Source: Apium graveolens
Taxonomy: Eukaryota; Streptophyta; Magnoliopsida; Apiales; Apiaceae
Assembly: GCF_009905375.1 (NCBI RefSeq)
Contig: NC_133649.1
Location: 228,884,102 to 228,948,101 of the forward strand
Length of the DNA stretch: 64,000 bases
Reading direction: 5' to 3'
The notes beneath the pieces are model-generated. The model did not search any database, had not been told where the DNA came from, and worked only from the letters and a program-made list of their open reading frames with translations. Each line of letters starts with the position of its first letter. Within the stretch, counting starts at the first letter, position 1. A program made the position numbers and the translations under genes. Shown piece after piece: positions 10,091 to 23,332 of this stretch.

Positions 10091-13000
10091 TGTAATATCC
10101 GGGATATATCGTGTAATTATTTTTGATATTAAATAATTATTATGTGTGCCCAGTATCTATTCTGTGAGTTAATTGTTAAGTGTTATCTGTACTTGAATAT
10201 TCAAAAATAATATTAATTGAGTATTTTAATTTTTATATGTCCAAAATAAAATATAGATAATTGTTATATCTTCCTAATTATTTTTATGTTGATTTATGGA
10301 TTTATAAGAATCATATGAAATTTCTAAAATCTTTTTCCGGGTAATTAAAATCTATTTTATAAAAATGGGAACCAACCGACGTCAACCGTTGTTACGTTTT
10401 TGGAACCCGAAACTCTTCCGAGAACTCCTTCCTAACCTAATTGTAATATTCCGAGCATTTTCCATGTTTCGACTTTTTCGATCCGGCGTACGGTTTGTCC
10501 TGCGCGGGTCCCGGCGCAACATTTTCGATATAATATTCGTTTCGGTAAATCAATAAAACCCGTATTTTCGATAAACGGGAGCTTTTTATTAAACTATCCC
10601 AATTATCACTTCGTAATACGTGTAACCAGGCGCTGAGACCAAGACTGCAGTACAAATTGTACTGATTTGGATAATTATCCCGAAAACCGATACCGTTTGG
10701 ATCAGTTTTTACAAATAAACGTACTGTTTTATATCCGGAATGATCCAACGGGATACAAATTTTCCGTAATTATAAATAGCCTTTTACCGTATTTTATTTC
10801 GTATCAAAATCATTTGCAGATAGTTAATTATATAATTTTCAGAGAAAAACCCTAATTACATAAACTGTTCTAAGAATCAAACAGCAAAACGAAGGCGTTA
10901 CCGATCTCTGTTTTTAAAGCTTGAGTTACCAAAATGAAGGATTTGAGGTGTTCTATCAGATTCTGAGCTTTGTTTCACTGCAGAAATCAAGGTTATTTTT
11001 CTAAAAATTTATTTATTTTCGAATTTATTTTATTAAAAATATGTATTTTTGTTCGGATGATTGTTTGTATGATTTGATGATTGCATGTTGTAGAGCTTGT
11101 TTTCCTGATGATTTTCATATGTCATATGTCTGATTTGGAGTTCAATAACATGCTCAAAAGTGGGTTTAATTTTTGAATTTCAAAATTAGGGTTTATAACC
11201 CGTATGAATGTTCTTAATTGAAATTTGGGGGTTTCTTATTCTGTGATAGATTGATGTTGTGTTATAGTGGGTTGTGTTCTCTGTGAAATTTGCAATCTAG
11301 TCGTATAAGTTTCATGAACCAACGAGGTCTGTAGAGAAGGGAGTTGTGTTTTGAAGTTTTCCGATGTTCGCCGGAAACCGGAAAACTTCACGGCCAAATT
11401 CCGGCCAACTCAGGGATTGTTAGGATGAATTGATTGCATGGTTGTGTTCCTGATGTGGTGTAGATGTGATCTGGAGGTGTTGGTGGGGTGAGGACGCCGG
11501 GAACGTGTTCTCCGGCGAACCCGACTATTTTCCGGCGACCCCGTGGAAAATTACAGTTTAGTACCTATAGTTTTGAAAACGATGCAGTTTGGTCCCTGTA
11601 GTTTACAGACTTTGCAAAAATTGGATTTCTGTTTTAAAAATGTTTAAAAATCATATTTCCTATTTATTTTTATTATAAAAATTCGTTTTTAATTTCTGAA
11701 AATTCTAAAAATTATTATTTTAATTCCGAAAATTATTTTTAATTCACAAATAAATCTGAATTAATTAGTTAATTAATTTCAGTTAATTTTTAATTGATTA
11801 ATTAGTCAATTAATTCGAAAATTAATTGATTAATTGATTTAATTAATTATTAATTGATTTTAATTAGTTATTTAATTAGATTTAATTATTTAAAAATGAT
11901 TTAAAAATTCTGAAAAATAGTTTCGAGCTTTAAAATATTATTCTAAATTATTTCCAAGGCTCGATACTTATTCTAAATATTATTTCGGAGCCAGAATGGG
12001 CCAACCGAACCCTGTTTAATAACCCGAAATTGATCCAACGACCCGTTTTAATTCCGAAAAATGTTTTAAAAATCATTTTAAATACCAGAAAGCCTATTTA
12101 TGACCCGAGACTTCTTTATAAATGATATGTCATTGATTACGTGATGTATTATGTGTTATACGTGACCTGTTGTTTGACTATCGGTCTATATATTCGGTGT
12201 TTACTTGGTTATTGCATAGATTTCAATCCGTTAATCGGATTTGGGTAAAACGAAGGGTAGATAGAAGTATGTGTTGAATAGAATCCTGTGAGTTGATGAT
12301 TGATAGATGCTTATGATATGTGAGCAGAAGAGGCAAGGCGTAGGAAAGGGAAACAGGTAGTTGAGGAGTAAGACGATTGTGATTGAAAGCAAGTGCAGGA
12401 TAGTAAACTAATATCACGCAAGTGTTCTGAACTTTCTCGAGATATTGTAATTCTTGATAGTCTTGTTGACATTACAAGTGCTTTGAAGCACGAAAACCTA
12501 AATCCTGATTTCAGTTATTGTTCTTGAGCTATGAACCATATTCTTTCTAATCCATTGATTATTGTATACCCAAACACGAACCACAAATCTACGATACTAC
12601 TCTACAAATACATGCAAACTAAATACCAGACACTGAACTGAATTATTATATACTCAATCCATGATATCTTATGCTTTGAAAGACCAAATCCTTGAAACCC
12701 TGAAACGTTGTTTCCTTTGTTATCCAATTCTTTCATTACCCAGCATTCAAGCTTTGAAAGTACCTTGTTGATCCTTACAAGGACTGAAACCCTTTCATTG
12801 TTAAACATTTATTGTTGTTAATGATTTCTGTTATTGTTTATTATTGTATATTCTGTTATTATGTTAGAATTGGATTGTTTTTATAAAATTGTGGACCAGA
12901 TTCGTGGTCAGACCATATAATGGTCAAGTTAGGCTAATGTGTGCCTTGGATCCAGTAGTTAGAGCAATGCTGTGTGCCTTGCTCGGGGTTAGTGCGTGAC

Positions 13001-13528
13001 TGATCAGCAGCCTAACCTTGGTTTTTAAATGAAAAGTATAATATCCAATTCTAAATCATAATCCATTGTTCACTTGATATCATAACCATATTCACCTGAT
13101 GATCATTATTCTCAGTTTTGTCATTGTGACTTGCTGAGCTAGTTAGCTCATTTGTGCGATGTTGTTTATATTCTTTCCAGTTAAAAAGGAACCAGTTGGT
13201 AAAGAGGATCCCCAGTCCAGCGCGAGAGCTAGGGGTTCAGGTTGAGAAAGCTGAGCTAGTAGGCTTCTTTTGGAATAATTTAAGTTTGTAAAAAGTTGTA
13301 ATAATATTTAATACTCAGTTTGAGTTTGAAATAGTTGGGATTTGAACGGTTTGTAATATATTAGTGTGTTTGGATTGTGTGCATACTTTAACCTGTTGCG
13401 GTCCGTGATGGTTGGTAAGTAGGGTCATTGCATATATTATTATTATCTTTATTATTGTTATAAGCATGTTATAATTAAGGTGTTTGTGTGGACCCCAAAC
13501 TTCTGACCCGGGTTTGGAGGGCGCCACA
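10091..13528 (+). repeat. Tekay 5' LTR (3438 bp)
   Basis: Begins TGTAATATCCGGGATATATC and ends GGCGCCACA. Contains a TATAAATAG promoter motif (10771-10779), a CCGG-rich stretch with inverted motifs (11370-11545), and a low-complexity TTAATTAATT zone (about 11690-11900). A 103-codon minus ORF at 10437-10748 is present in both LTRs, but I regard it as chance. Confidence 0.95.
10767..10780 (+). promoter_or_regulatory. Tekay LTR TATA box
   Basis: TATAAATAG in the 5' LTR, about 680 bp from its start, followed by mixed sequence suitable for a transcription start near 10800. The same motif occurs in the 3' LTR near 20032. Position is inferred from motif only. Confidence 0.5.
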
Positions 13529-13532
13529 GGTT

Positions 13533-13544
13533 TGGTATCAGAGC
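13533..13544 (+). other. Tekay primer binding site
   Basis: TGGTATCAGAGC, complementary to the 3' end of initiator Met tRNA, four bases after the 5' LTR end. It is the usual primer site of chromoviruses. Confidence 0.9.
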
Positions 13545-13726
13545 TACAGGTTATAAGTCACTGACACAAGCCTAGGTTAACGGGAATGGGTAGAGGGTTA
13601 GGATTAGAAGTAAGGTATAGGATGATAGAACGTCGAGAGGTTGAGTGTTATGGTATAACCAGTATTAGTATAGTTTGCGTCGTGGTACGAGATTCTTATA
13701 TTACGATATAATTTCAGATAGCAGAG

Positions 13727-14245
13727 ATGGCCGACTCTTTTGTTCCCGTATCAGCTGATCACTCAGAGCCTTCAGTTGGAGTGCCGTTTTCGCATCCACA
13801 TCCTGTTGTTCCACCAGCATTGGCTATTCTACCTCCACCTGTGTTGCAGCCCGTACCACTGCAGGCTATTCCACCTCCAGACATGAGGCCACCTGTCAGA
13901 GGGCCCCCACCAGCTGATTCAGATTCCACTGGGCATTCAGTAGCGAGTGCCCCATTCCAGTCTACATTGCCCCCAGTTCCTTATTACCGGTATGAGGCTC
14001 TTCTATTGGAGCGTGATTCCTTGTTGGCTCAGATTAGAGAGTTACAGCATATCATCAGGACTACAAATGTTGATCGTGGTGTGAGGGAGCTTCGAGAGGA
14101 GATTCATGTGACACGGAGGGTTCTTGAGGCTAGGTTACATGGAGCTACACTACCTGGCAGAGGCCCTGATGCACTGCTGGGCTGGGCTACTGAGGTGATG
14201 GAGGACTTTGAGAGGCTGGCAGGACCAGAGTTTCCTTGGAGCTGA
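13727..14245 (+). CDS. Extra 172-residue ORF upstream of gag in Tekay element
   Basis: An uninterrupted frame from ATG to TGA lies between the primer site and gag. The first 85 residues are Pro-rich (PPPVLQPVPLQAIPPPDMRP). Residues about 88-140 look like a charged coiled coil (LLLERDSLLAQIRELQHII, then RELREEIHVTRRVLEARL), and it ends EDFERLAGPEFPWS. I recognise no known domain, zinc finger, membrane segment or protease motif. It is intact while gag-pol next to it is broken. The nested element at 23911-37900 has an acidic ORF remnant in the same position, suggesting a recurrent upstream ORF in this lineage. Function unknown; a Gag accessory or a regulatory leader ORF is possible. Confidence 0.55.
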   Translation: MADSFVPVSADHSEPSVGVPFSHPHPVVPPALAILPPPVLQPVPLQAIPPPDMRPPVRGPPPADSDSTGHSVASAPFQSTLPPVPYYRYEALLLERDSLLAQIRELQHIIRTTNVDRGVRELREEIHVTRRVLEARLHGATLPGRGPDALLGWATEVMEDFERLAGPEFPWS

Positions 14246-14703
14246 GTTAGAGATTCTGAGATGGAGATGCTGAGCAGTGTTATTATGGTTATGTAGTATG
14301 GACAGTAGTGTGTAGTGTGTATCAGAAGACTTTTGAGTTGTATTTATAGACTAGCGATGCTGATTAGTGAGTAGGTTGTTGTACCCTTTTTGCTTTTACT
14401 TTCGAAGCGTCTTTACGCTTGTACTACCTAAAACTTTTGATCTATATATATCAGTACCTTTTTCATTTTCAACACTGTCATTTACTTTATCGCACATGTT
14501 TTACTTTACCTTATTTATTGCACCAGTATACCCTGTGATACCTTGTACCCTGTTTTCCATAACTGTTTATATTCTGTAAAGAAGCATGCAATTTACTTAG
14601 TTACATCTGTTTTCAAAAAGAGATATTCCTGTTTTACAAAACTTTTCTTTTATACAAAGATTTGATTCAAAAGCTAAATAAATTGATTGATTCTTTACAA
14701 AAA
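14246..14703 (+). other. Tekay leader between extra ORF and gag
   Basis: T-rich noncoding sequence; a 70-codon ORF at 14367-14579 is hydrophobic low-complexity and likely spurious. The gag ATG is placed at 14704 because MPPKRNTRTN is a typical start for this gag group. Confidence 0.5.
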
Positions 14704-17700
14704 ATGCCTCCCAAAAGAAATACCCGCACCAACACCCAGAATGAAGAAACCAACAACAATAACAATCAAAATGATATAAACCAGAATGTGAACCCAGGAC
14801 CCATGGACCCAGCAATAGCCCAGATTCTTCAAATCTTGGCCCAACAAACAGTTCACCTGGCACAACAACAGCAGAGACAGACCAATCCCCAGGTAACCTT
14901 CAAAACTTTTCAGGCAATAAACCCACCAGAATTCAAGGGTTCCTTAGAGCCAATTGAAGCAAATGTTTGGTTAAAAGAAATAGAAAAGGCATTTGCCTTA
15001 GTGAAAATGAAAGAGGAACAGAAGGTTGAGTTTGCAAGTTACTATCTAAAGAATGAGGCCACCTATTGGTGGGAAATGGTGAAGACATTGGAAGGCACAG
15101 ATGTTATTAGTTGGGAAAGGTTCAAGGAATTGTTTTTAGAAAAGTATTTTCCTCAGTTTATTCAGGATCAAATGGAGCTGAAGTTTTTAGAGTTAAAGCA
15201 AGGGAATATGTCGGTAACAGATTATGAGGGTAAATTTGAGGAATTGTCAAGGTATGTGTCGTCGTATGTTGATACTGATAGAAAGAAAGCTAAAAGATTC
15301 CAGCAAGGTTTGAAACCATGGATCAGAGGGAAGGTAGCCATTTTTGAATTGGATACCTATGCAGGAGTGGTATAGAAGGCTATGATCGCAGAGACGGAGA
15401 GTGAGATGTTCCAGAAGGAAAAGGAAAGCAAGAAAAGGAAAGTTGAAGGAAGTGAGGGTCAGTCACAAACAGGGAAGTTTCCAAATTTTAAGAAGGGCAA
15501 GTTCCAGCCAGGGAGAAATTTTAATTTCAGAAGACAAAATGCAGGAGACAGAGGCCAGGGCAACCGTCCAGCTAATGTGAATCATCCAAATCAGTTGAGA
15601 TTAACTTTTCCAGATTGTCAAGTTTGTGGAAAGAAGCATGGAGGAGTTTGTAACAAGTTGAATGTGGTATGTTTTAAATGCAACCAGAAAGGGCACTATT
15701 CAAGGGAGTGCCGAAATCAGCCAGCAAATAAGGATCAGCCTATCCGAAATCCAGCAGTGAAGGTTCCAGTCATTGGATTTACATGCTTTAAATGTGGGAA
15801 GCCAGGACATATGGCCAGGGATTGCAAGACACCAGCCCCAGTTAGTAATGCATTAAGAATTATGGGATCTACCCCAACAGTGAATGAGACTCCGAGGGCT
15901 AGAGTTTTTAACATGTCGGTGAAGGATGCGATCCAGGATACGGATGTCGTGGCAGGTACGCTTAATGTGAACTCTTTATGTGCCAAAGTGTTAATAGATT
16001 CGGGAGCAACTCGATCGTTTGTTTCACAAGATTTTGTTAGTAAGTTAAATTGTCCAGTTGGGTACTTAAATGAAATAATGACTGTGGAATTAGCAAATCA
16101 AGAACGTGTAACTGTGAACCAAGTTTGTGGAAATTGTGAGATTGAGATTTCTGGTAGTAAGTTTTGTGTAGATTTGATACCATTTAAGTTAGGAGAATTT
16201 GATGTGATATTAGGGATGGATTGGTTATCTAAGCATGATGCTCAGATAGATTGTCGAAATAAGAAAGTAATGGTGAAAACGCCAGACGAAAGAATAGTAA
16301 CGTTCAAAGGTCAGAAACAAGTAAAGAATTTCTTAACGATGATTCAAGCCAAGAAGTTACTATGACAAGGATGTGAGCATTTCGTAGCATATGTGATCGA
16401 CAGAAGTCAGGAGCCAGCAAAACTTGAAGATATTCCAGTAGTGAATGAATTTCCAGACGTATTTCCCGACGAGTTACCAGGACTTCCTCCAGATAGAGAA
16501 ATTGAATTTGCGATCGACTTAGCACCTGGAACAGAACCAGTATCCAAGGCCCCGTACAGAATGGCGCCTGTTGAGATGAAAGAGCTAGCAAAGCAATTGC
16601 AGGAATTGTTAGAGAAAGGAGTAATCAGACCCAGCGTATCCCCATGGGGAGCCCCGGTATTGTTTGTCAAGAAGAAAGATGGAAGCATGAGACTGTGCAT
16701 CGACTATAGGAAGCTAACAAGCTGACAATCAAGAACAAGTATCCGTTACCCAGAATCAATGATCTGTTTGACCAATTGAAGGGAGCCAAGTATTTCTCCA
16801 AAATCGATTTAAGATCGGGATATCATCAACTAAAGATCAAGCCAGAAGATATACCAAAGACAACTTTCAGAACAAGGTATGGGCATTATGAATTTCTAGT
16901 GATGTCTTTTGGATTGACCAACGCCCCAGCAGCGTTTATGGACCTGATGAACAGAATTTTCAAAGAGTATTTGGATAAGTTTGTTATTGTGTTTATAGAC
17001 GATATTTTAATCTATTCCAAGACGGAAGAGGATCATGCGAAACATGTGAGAACGGCTTTGGAGATTTTAAGGAAAAAGAAGTTATATGCTAAATTGTCGA
17101 AGTGTGAGTTTTGGCTACAGGAAGTTCAGTTCTTAGGACACATAGTCAGTAACGAAGGGATCAAAGTGGACCCGGCAAAGATCGAGGCAATTACGAATTG
17201 GGAAAGACCGAGAACACCCACTGAGGTAAGAAGTTTCTTGGGATTGGCAGGATATTATCGACGATTCGTTCAGAATTTTTCAAGAATTACAACACCATTG
17301 ACAAAGCTTACATGAAAGAATAAAAAGTTTATATGGAATGACAAGTGCGAAGAAAGTTTTCAGCAATTGAAGCGGAGATTAATCACGGCACCTGTTTTGT
17401 CACTTCCAGACGATCAAGGGAATTTCGTAATTTATAGCGATGCTTCTCATAAAGGATTAGGATGTGTTTTAATGCAGCACGAAAAGGTGATTGCGTATGC
17501 GTCAAGACAATTAAAACCACACGAACAAAAGTATCCTACTCATGACTTGGAGCTAGCAGCTATAGTTTTTGCTTTGAAGATTTGGAGACATTATTTGTAT
17601 AGAGAAAAGTGTGAGATTTTCACGGATCACAAAAGTTTGAAATATATATTTACCCAGAAGGAATTTAATATGAGGCAAAGGAGATGGTTAGAATTGATCA

Positions 17701-19314
17701 AGGATTATGATTGCTCGATTAATTATCATCCCGGTAAGGCGAACGTGGTGGCAAACGCGTTAAGTCGGAAGGAAAAGTTAAATGAGTTATCAGTACCTGA
17801 GGATATATATAAGGAATTTCAGAAATTGGAATTAGAAATTAGAGTTTACGAACCTGAGGAAGCGAAAGTGTACAGTATGACTTTCCAGCCGGAGTTGTTG
17901 GAGAAAATAAAGAAATGTCAGAAAGATGTAATGGATCAAGATATAAATCATTTGGTAGGTGAAGAATTATGCACGCAGAAGGATGATCAAGGCATTTTGA
18001 GATTTTCATCTAGAATTTGGATTCCACCAGTGACAGAGTTAAAGAATGAAATTTTACAAGAAGCACATAGTTCAAGATATTCTATCCATCCAGGGAGTAC
18101 CAAAATGTACAGAGATTTAAAGAAGAATTATTGGTGGCCAGATATGAAAAGGGAAATTGTGGAATGGGTTAGCAAATGTTTTACCTGTCAGAGAGTTAAA
18201 GCAGAGCATCAAAGACCAAGCGGATTGCTACAGCCATTAGAGATTCCAGAGTGGAAGTGGGAACATATTACCATGGATTTCATAGTTGGATTACCAAGGA
18301 CAAGGGCTAATCATGATGCCATTTGGGTTATAGTGGATAGACTTACCAAGTCAGCTCATTTTTTTGCCTATAAATGAAAGATTTTCGCTCGACAAGTTGG
18401 TCCATATGTACCTAAAAGAAATTGTAGTTCGTCATGGAGTTCCAGTGTCTATTGTATCTGATCGAGATCCAAGGTTTAATTCAAGATTCTGGAAGAGTTT
18501 TCAAGAATGTTTGGGAACAAGACTGAATATGAGTACAGCTTATCACCCCCAAACGGATGGCCAAAGTGAAAGAACGATCCAGACAATCGAGGATATGTTA
18601 CGTGTTTGTGCTATTGATTTCAAAGAAAGCTGGGACGAACATTTACCCCTGGTAGAGTTTGCTTAAAACAACAGTTATCATGCTAGCATTGGAATGCCAC
18701 CCTATGAAGCCCTTTATGGACGCAAATGTAGATCTCCAATATATTGGGACGAAGTAGGAGAACGCAAGATACTTGGACCTGAACTGGTACAGCAGACAAA
18801 GGAAGTTGTTGAACTTATCCAGAAAAGATTAATAGCCGCTCAAAATCGTCAGAGGAAATATGCAGACCAATCTAGGAAAAACATGGAATTTGAAGAAGGA
18901 AGCTTGGTATTACTGAAAGTATCACCATGGAAAGGACTAACGAGGTTTGGAAAGAAAGGGAAGCTAAGCCCAAGATATGTCGGACCTTTTGAGATCCTAA
19001 AGCGCGTTGGCAAAGTAGCTTACGAATTGGCGTTACCTCCGCACATGGAGCACATTCACAATGTTTTTCATGTATCGATGCTCAAGAAATATAATCCAGA
19101 CTCCAGGCATGTAATAGAATATGAGCCAATAGAGCTTCAGGCAGATTTATCATATGTAGAGAGTCCGATAGAGATTCTAGAGGCAAGAGAGAAAGTATTG
19201 AGAAATAAAGTGGTAAAGTTAGTAAGAGTATTGTGGAGAAACCCAAAGGTTGAAGAGTCAACCTGGGAGTTAGAAAATGATATGAGAGAAAAATACCCTC
19301 ATTTATTTTCTTAG
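14704..19314 (+). pseudogene. Tekay gag-pol polyprotein, broken
   Basis: Domains in order: gag matrix/capsid-like (14704-15370, with FKTFQAINPPEFKG and EATYWWEM); two CCHC zinc knuckles (about 15670-15830, CFKCNQKGHYSREC and CFKCGKPGHMARDC); aspartic protease (VLIDSGATRSF, about 15990); RT (16440-17310, catalytic FIDD near 16994); RNase H (17367-17750, [10 protein letters not shown]); integrase with HHCC finger (18060-18200) and DDE residues (MDF, SDRD, GQSERT); chromodomain (about 19140-19310). Breaks: TAG at 15373, TGA at 16363, a frameshift near 16713, TGA at 17313, a frameshift in a T-run near 18360, TAA at 18664. At least three of the four stops look like C-to-T changes at CAG or CGA codons, as methylated DNA tends to give. 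Confidence 0.9.
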
Positions 19315-19340
19315 GAGATTCTGAGGACAGAATCCTTTTA

Positions 19341-19351
19341 AGGGGGAAGGA
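19341..19351 (+). other. Tekay polypurine tract
   Basis: AGGGGGAAGGA immediately before the 3' LTR. Confidence 0.85.
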
Positions 19352-22300
19352 TGTAATATCCGGGATATATCGTGTAATTATTTTTGATATTAAATAATTA
19401 TTATGTGTGCCCAGTATCTATTCTGTGAGTTAATTATTAAGTGTTATCTGTACTTGAATATTCAAAAATAATATTAATTGAGTATTTTAATTTTTATATT
19501 TCCAAAATAAAATATAGATAATTGTTATATCTTCCTAATTATTTTTATGTTGATTTATGGATTTATAAGAATCATATAAAATTTCTAAAATCTTTTTCCG
19601 GGTAATTAAAATCTATTTTATAAAAACGGGAACCAACCGACGTCAACCGTTGTTACGTTTTTGGAACCCGAAACTCTTCCGAGAACTCCTTCCTAACCTA
19701 ATTGTAATATTCCGAGCATTTTCCATGTTTTGACTTTTTCGATCCGGCGTACGGTTTGTCCTGCGCGGGTCCCGGCGCAACATTTTCGATACAATATTCG
19801 TTTCGGTAAATCAATAAAACCCGTATTTTCGATAAACGGGAGCTTTTTATTAAACTATCCCAATTATCACTTCGTAATACGTGTAACCAGGCGCTGAGAC
19901 CAAGACTGCAGTATAAATTGTACTGATTTGGATAATTATCCAGAAAACCGATACCGTTTGGATCAGTTTTTACAAATAAACGTACTGTTTTATATCCGGA
20001 ATGATCCAACGGGATACAAATTTTCCGTAATTATAAATAGCCTTTTACCGTATTTTATTTCGTATCAAAATCATTTGCAGATAGTTAATTATATAATTTT
20101 CAGAGAAAAACCCTAATTACATAAACTGTTCTAAGAATCAAACAGCAAAACGAAGGCGTTACCGATCTCTGTTTTTAAAGCTTGAGTAACCAAAACGAAG
20201 GATTTGAGGTGTTCTATTAGATTTTGAGCTTTGTTTCACTGCAGAAATCAAGGTTATTTTTCTAAAAATTTATTTATTTTCGAATTTATTTTATTAAAAA
20301 TATGAATTTTTGTTCGGATGATTGTTTGTATGATTTGATGATTGCATGTTGTAGAGCTTGTTTTCCTGATGATTTTCATATGTCATACGTCTGATTTGGA
20401 GTTCAATAACATGCTCAAAAGTGGGTTTAATTTTCGAATTTCAAAATTAGGGTTTATAACCCGTATGAATGTTCTTAATTGAAATTTGGGGGTTTCTTAT
20501 TCTGTGATAGATTGATGTTGTGTTATAGTGGGTTGTGTTCTCTGTGAAATTTGCAATCTAGTCGTATAAGTTTCATGAACCAACGAGGTCTGTAGAGAAG
20601 AGAGTTGTGTTTTGAAGTTTTCCGATGTTCGCCGGAAACTGGAAAACTTCACGGCCAAATTCCGGCCAACTCAGGGATTGTTAGGATGAATTGATTGCAT
20701 GGTTGTGTTCTTGATGTGGTGTAGATGTGATCTGGAGGTGTTGGTGGGGTGAGGACGCCGGGAACGTGTTCTCCGGCGAACCCGACTATTTTCCGGCGAC
20801 CCCCTGGAAAATTACAGTTTAGTACCTATAGTTTTGAAAACGATGCAGTTTGGTCCCTGTAGTTTACAGACTTTGCAAAAATTGGATTTCTGTTTTAAAA
20901 ATGTTTAAAAATCATATTTCCTATTTATTTTTATTATAAAAATTCATTTTTAATTTCTGAAAATTCTAAAAATTATTATTTTAATTCCGAAAATTATTTT
21001 TAATTCACAAATAAATCTGAATTAATTAGTTAATTAATTTCAGTTAATTTTTAATTGATTAATTAGTCAATTAATTCAAAAATTAATTGATTAATTGATT
21101 TAATTAATTATTAATTGATTTTAATTAGTTATTTAATTAGATTTAATTATTTAAAAATGATTTAAAAATTCTGAAAAATAGTTTCGAGCTTTAAAATATT
21201 ATTCTAAATTATTTCCAAGGCTCGATAATTATTCTAAAAATTATTTCGGAGCCATAATGGGCCAACCGAACCCTGTTTATTAACCCGAAATTGATCCAAC
21301 GACCCGTTTTAATTCCGAAAAATGTTTTAAAAATCATTTTAAATACCAGAAAGCCTATTTATGACCCGAGACTTCTTTATAAATGATATGTCATTGATTA
21401 CGTGATGTGTTATGTGTTATACGTGACCTGTTGTTTGACTATCGGTCTATATATTCGGTATTTACTTGGTTATTGCATAGATTTCAATCCGTTAATCGGA
21501 TTTGGGTAAAATGAAGGGTAGATAGAAGTATGTGTTGAATAGAATCCTGTGAGTTGATGATTGATAGATGCTTATGATATGTGAGCAGAAGAGGCAAGGC
21601 GTAGGAAAGGGAAACAGGTAGTTGAAGAGTAAGATGATTGTGATTGAAAGCAAGTGCAGGATAGTAAGCTAAAATCAGGCAAGTGTTCTGAACTTTCTCG
21701 AGATATTGTAATTCTTGATAGTCTTGTTGACATTGCAAGTGCTTTGAAGCACGAAAACCTAAATCCTGATTTCAGTTATTGTTCTTGAGCTATGAACCAT
21801 ATTCTTTCTAATCCATTGATTATTGTATACCCAAACACGAACCACAAATCTACGATACTACTCCACAAATACATACAAACTAAATACCAGACACTGAACT
21901 GAATTATTATATACTCAATCCATGATATCTTATGCTTTGAAAGACCAAATCCTTGAAACCCTGAAACGTTGTTTCCTTTGTTATCCAATTCTTTCATTAC
22001 CCAGCATTCAAGCTTTGAAAGTACCTTGTTGATCCTTACAAGGACTGAAACCCTTTCATTGTTAAACATTTATTGTTATTAATGATTTCGGTTATTGTTT
22101 ATTATTGCATATTCTGTTATTATGTTAGAATTGGATTGTTTTTATAAAATTGTGGACCAAATTCGTGGTCAGACCATATAATGGTCAAGTTAGGCCAATG
22201 TGTGCCTTGGATCCAGTAGTTAGAGCAATGCTGTGTGCCTTGCTCGGGGTTAGTGCGTGACTGATCAGCAGCCTAACCTTGGTTTTTAAATGAAAAGTAT

Positions 22301-22789
22301 AATATCCAGTTCTAAATCATAATCCATTGTTCACTTGATATCATAACCATATTCACCTGATGATCATTATTCTCAGTTTTGTCATTGTGACTTGCTGAGC
22401 TAGTTAGCTCATTTGTGCGATGTTGTTTATATTCTTTCCAGTTAAAAAGGAACCAGTTGGTAAAGAGGATCCCCAGTCCAGCGCGAGAGCTAGGGGTTCA
22501 GGTTGAGAAAGCTGAGCTAGTAGGCTTCTTTTGGAATAATTTAAGTTTGTAAAAAGTTTTAATAATATTTAATACTCAGTTTGAGTTTGAAATAGTTGGG
22601 ATTTGAACGGTTTGTAATATATTAGTGTGTTTGGCTTGTGTGCATACTTTAACCTGTTGCGGTCCGTGATGGTTGGTAAGTAGGGTCATTGCATATATTA
22701 TTATTATCTTTATTATTGTTATAAGCAGGTTATAATTAAGGTGTTTGTGTGGACCCCAAACTTCTGACCCGGGTTTGGAGGGCGCCACA
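19352..22789 (+). repeat. Tekay 3' LTR (3438 bp)
   Basis: Same length as the 5' LTR and about 98.7 percent identical by hand count. Ends GGCGCCACA and is followed by the TSD CATCT. Confidence 0.95.
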
Positions 22790-22794
22790 CATCT

Positions 22795-23332
22795 TGCTCA
22801 ACCCTAGACTACTCGCACCATATGCGAGCCGGCTACTAGCCATTTGACGCCTAGCCACAACTAGCAACGAATTCCAAATTTTTTTTTTCCTCCAAATTTT
22901 TTTTTCATGCCTTTAACACTAAGAACCTATTATCGAATTCTAAGCATAATAAATAGATTGACCTCAAAAACAACCAAATCATAACAACAATCTAGCCCTT
23001 ACGCATTCTCTAAGATTTAGTGGAATTACAAGTGTTTCTAGCATGCATATCAACCTACACGACTTAATATCACTTTAATGCTGTCACTATACTCGCATCA
23101 ATATCACAATTCAGTCGATAAATCATTGCAAAAGGGATCATAGTAAATGCATGAGCTACATGACATACATAACAAAAAAAAACTATATGGCATAAATTAT
23201 GCAACTATATGAACTAAGCTATCATGAATATGCAGCTATATGACACACACACAATATTCCTTAACTACCACCCCCAAACTTAAAATCTTCACTGTCCTCA
23301 GTGAAGGTAGTAGAAAGGAACACATGGTATAC
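22795..23332 (-). other. Athila 3' untranslated region, second part
   Basis: Continuation of the Athila sequence interrupted at 10085. No ORF of merit; it contains homopolymer T runs at 22879-22915. Confidence 0.6.

Larger units (their letters stand above)
10091..22789 (+). mobile_element. Tekay-type chromovirus (Ty3/gypsy), 12.7 kb
   Basis: Complete element with two LTRs of exactly 3438 bp (10091-13528 and 19352-22789), TG...CA ends and perfect TSD CATCT (10086-10090 and 22790-22794). It has an initiator-Met-tRNA primer site, an extra ORF, gag, protease, RT, RNase H, integrase with a C-terminal chromodomain, and a polypurine tract. The LTRs differ at about 45 positions by hand count (about 1.3 percent), so the insertion is recent, yet gag-pol holds four nonsense codons and two frameshifts. 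It lies in the 3' untranslated part of the Athila element. Confidence 0.95.

Noticed and set aside
10437..10748. 103-codon minus ORF, repeated at 19698-20009
   Set aside because: It is duplicated only because it lies in both Tekay LTRs; it overlaps the U3/TATA region and has no known domain.
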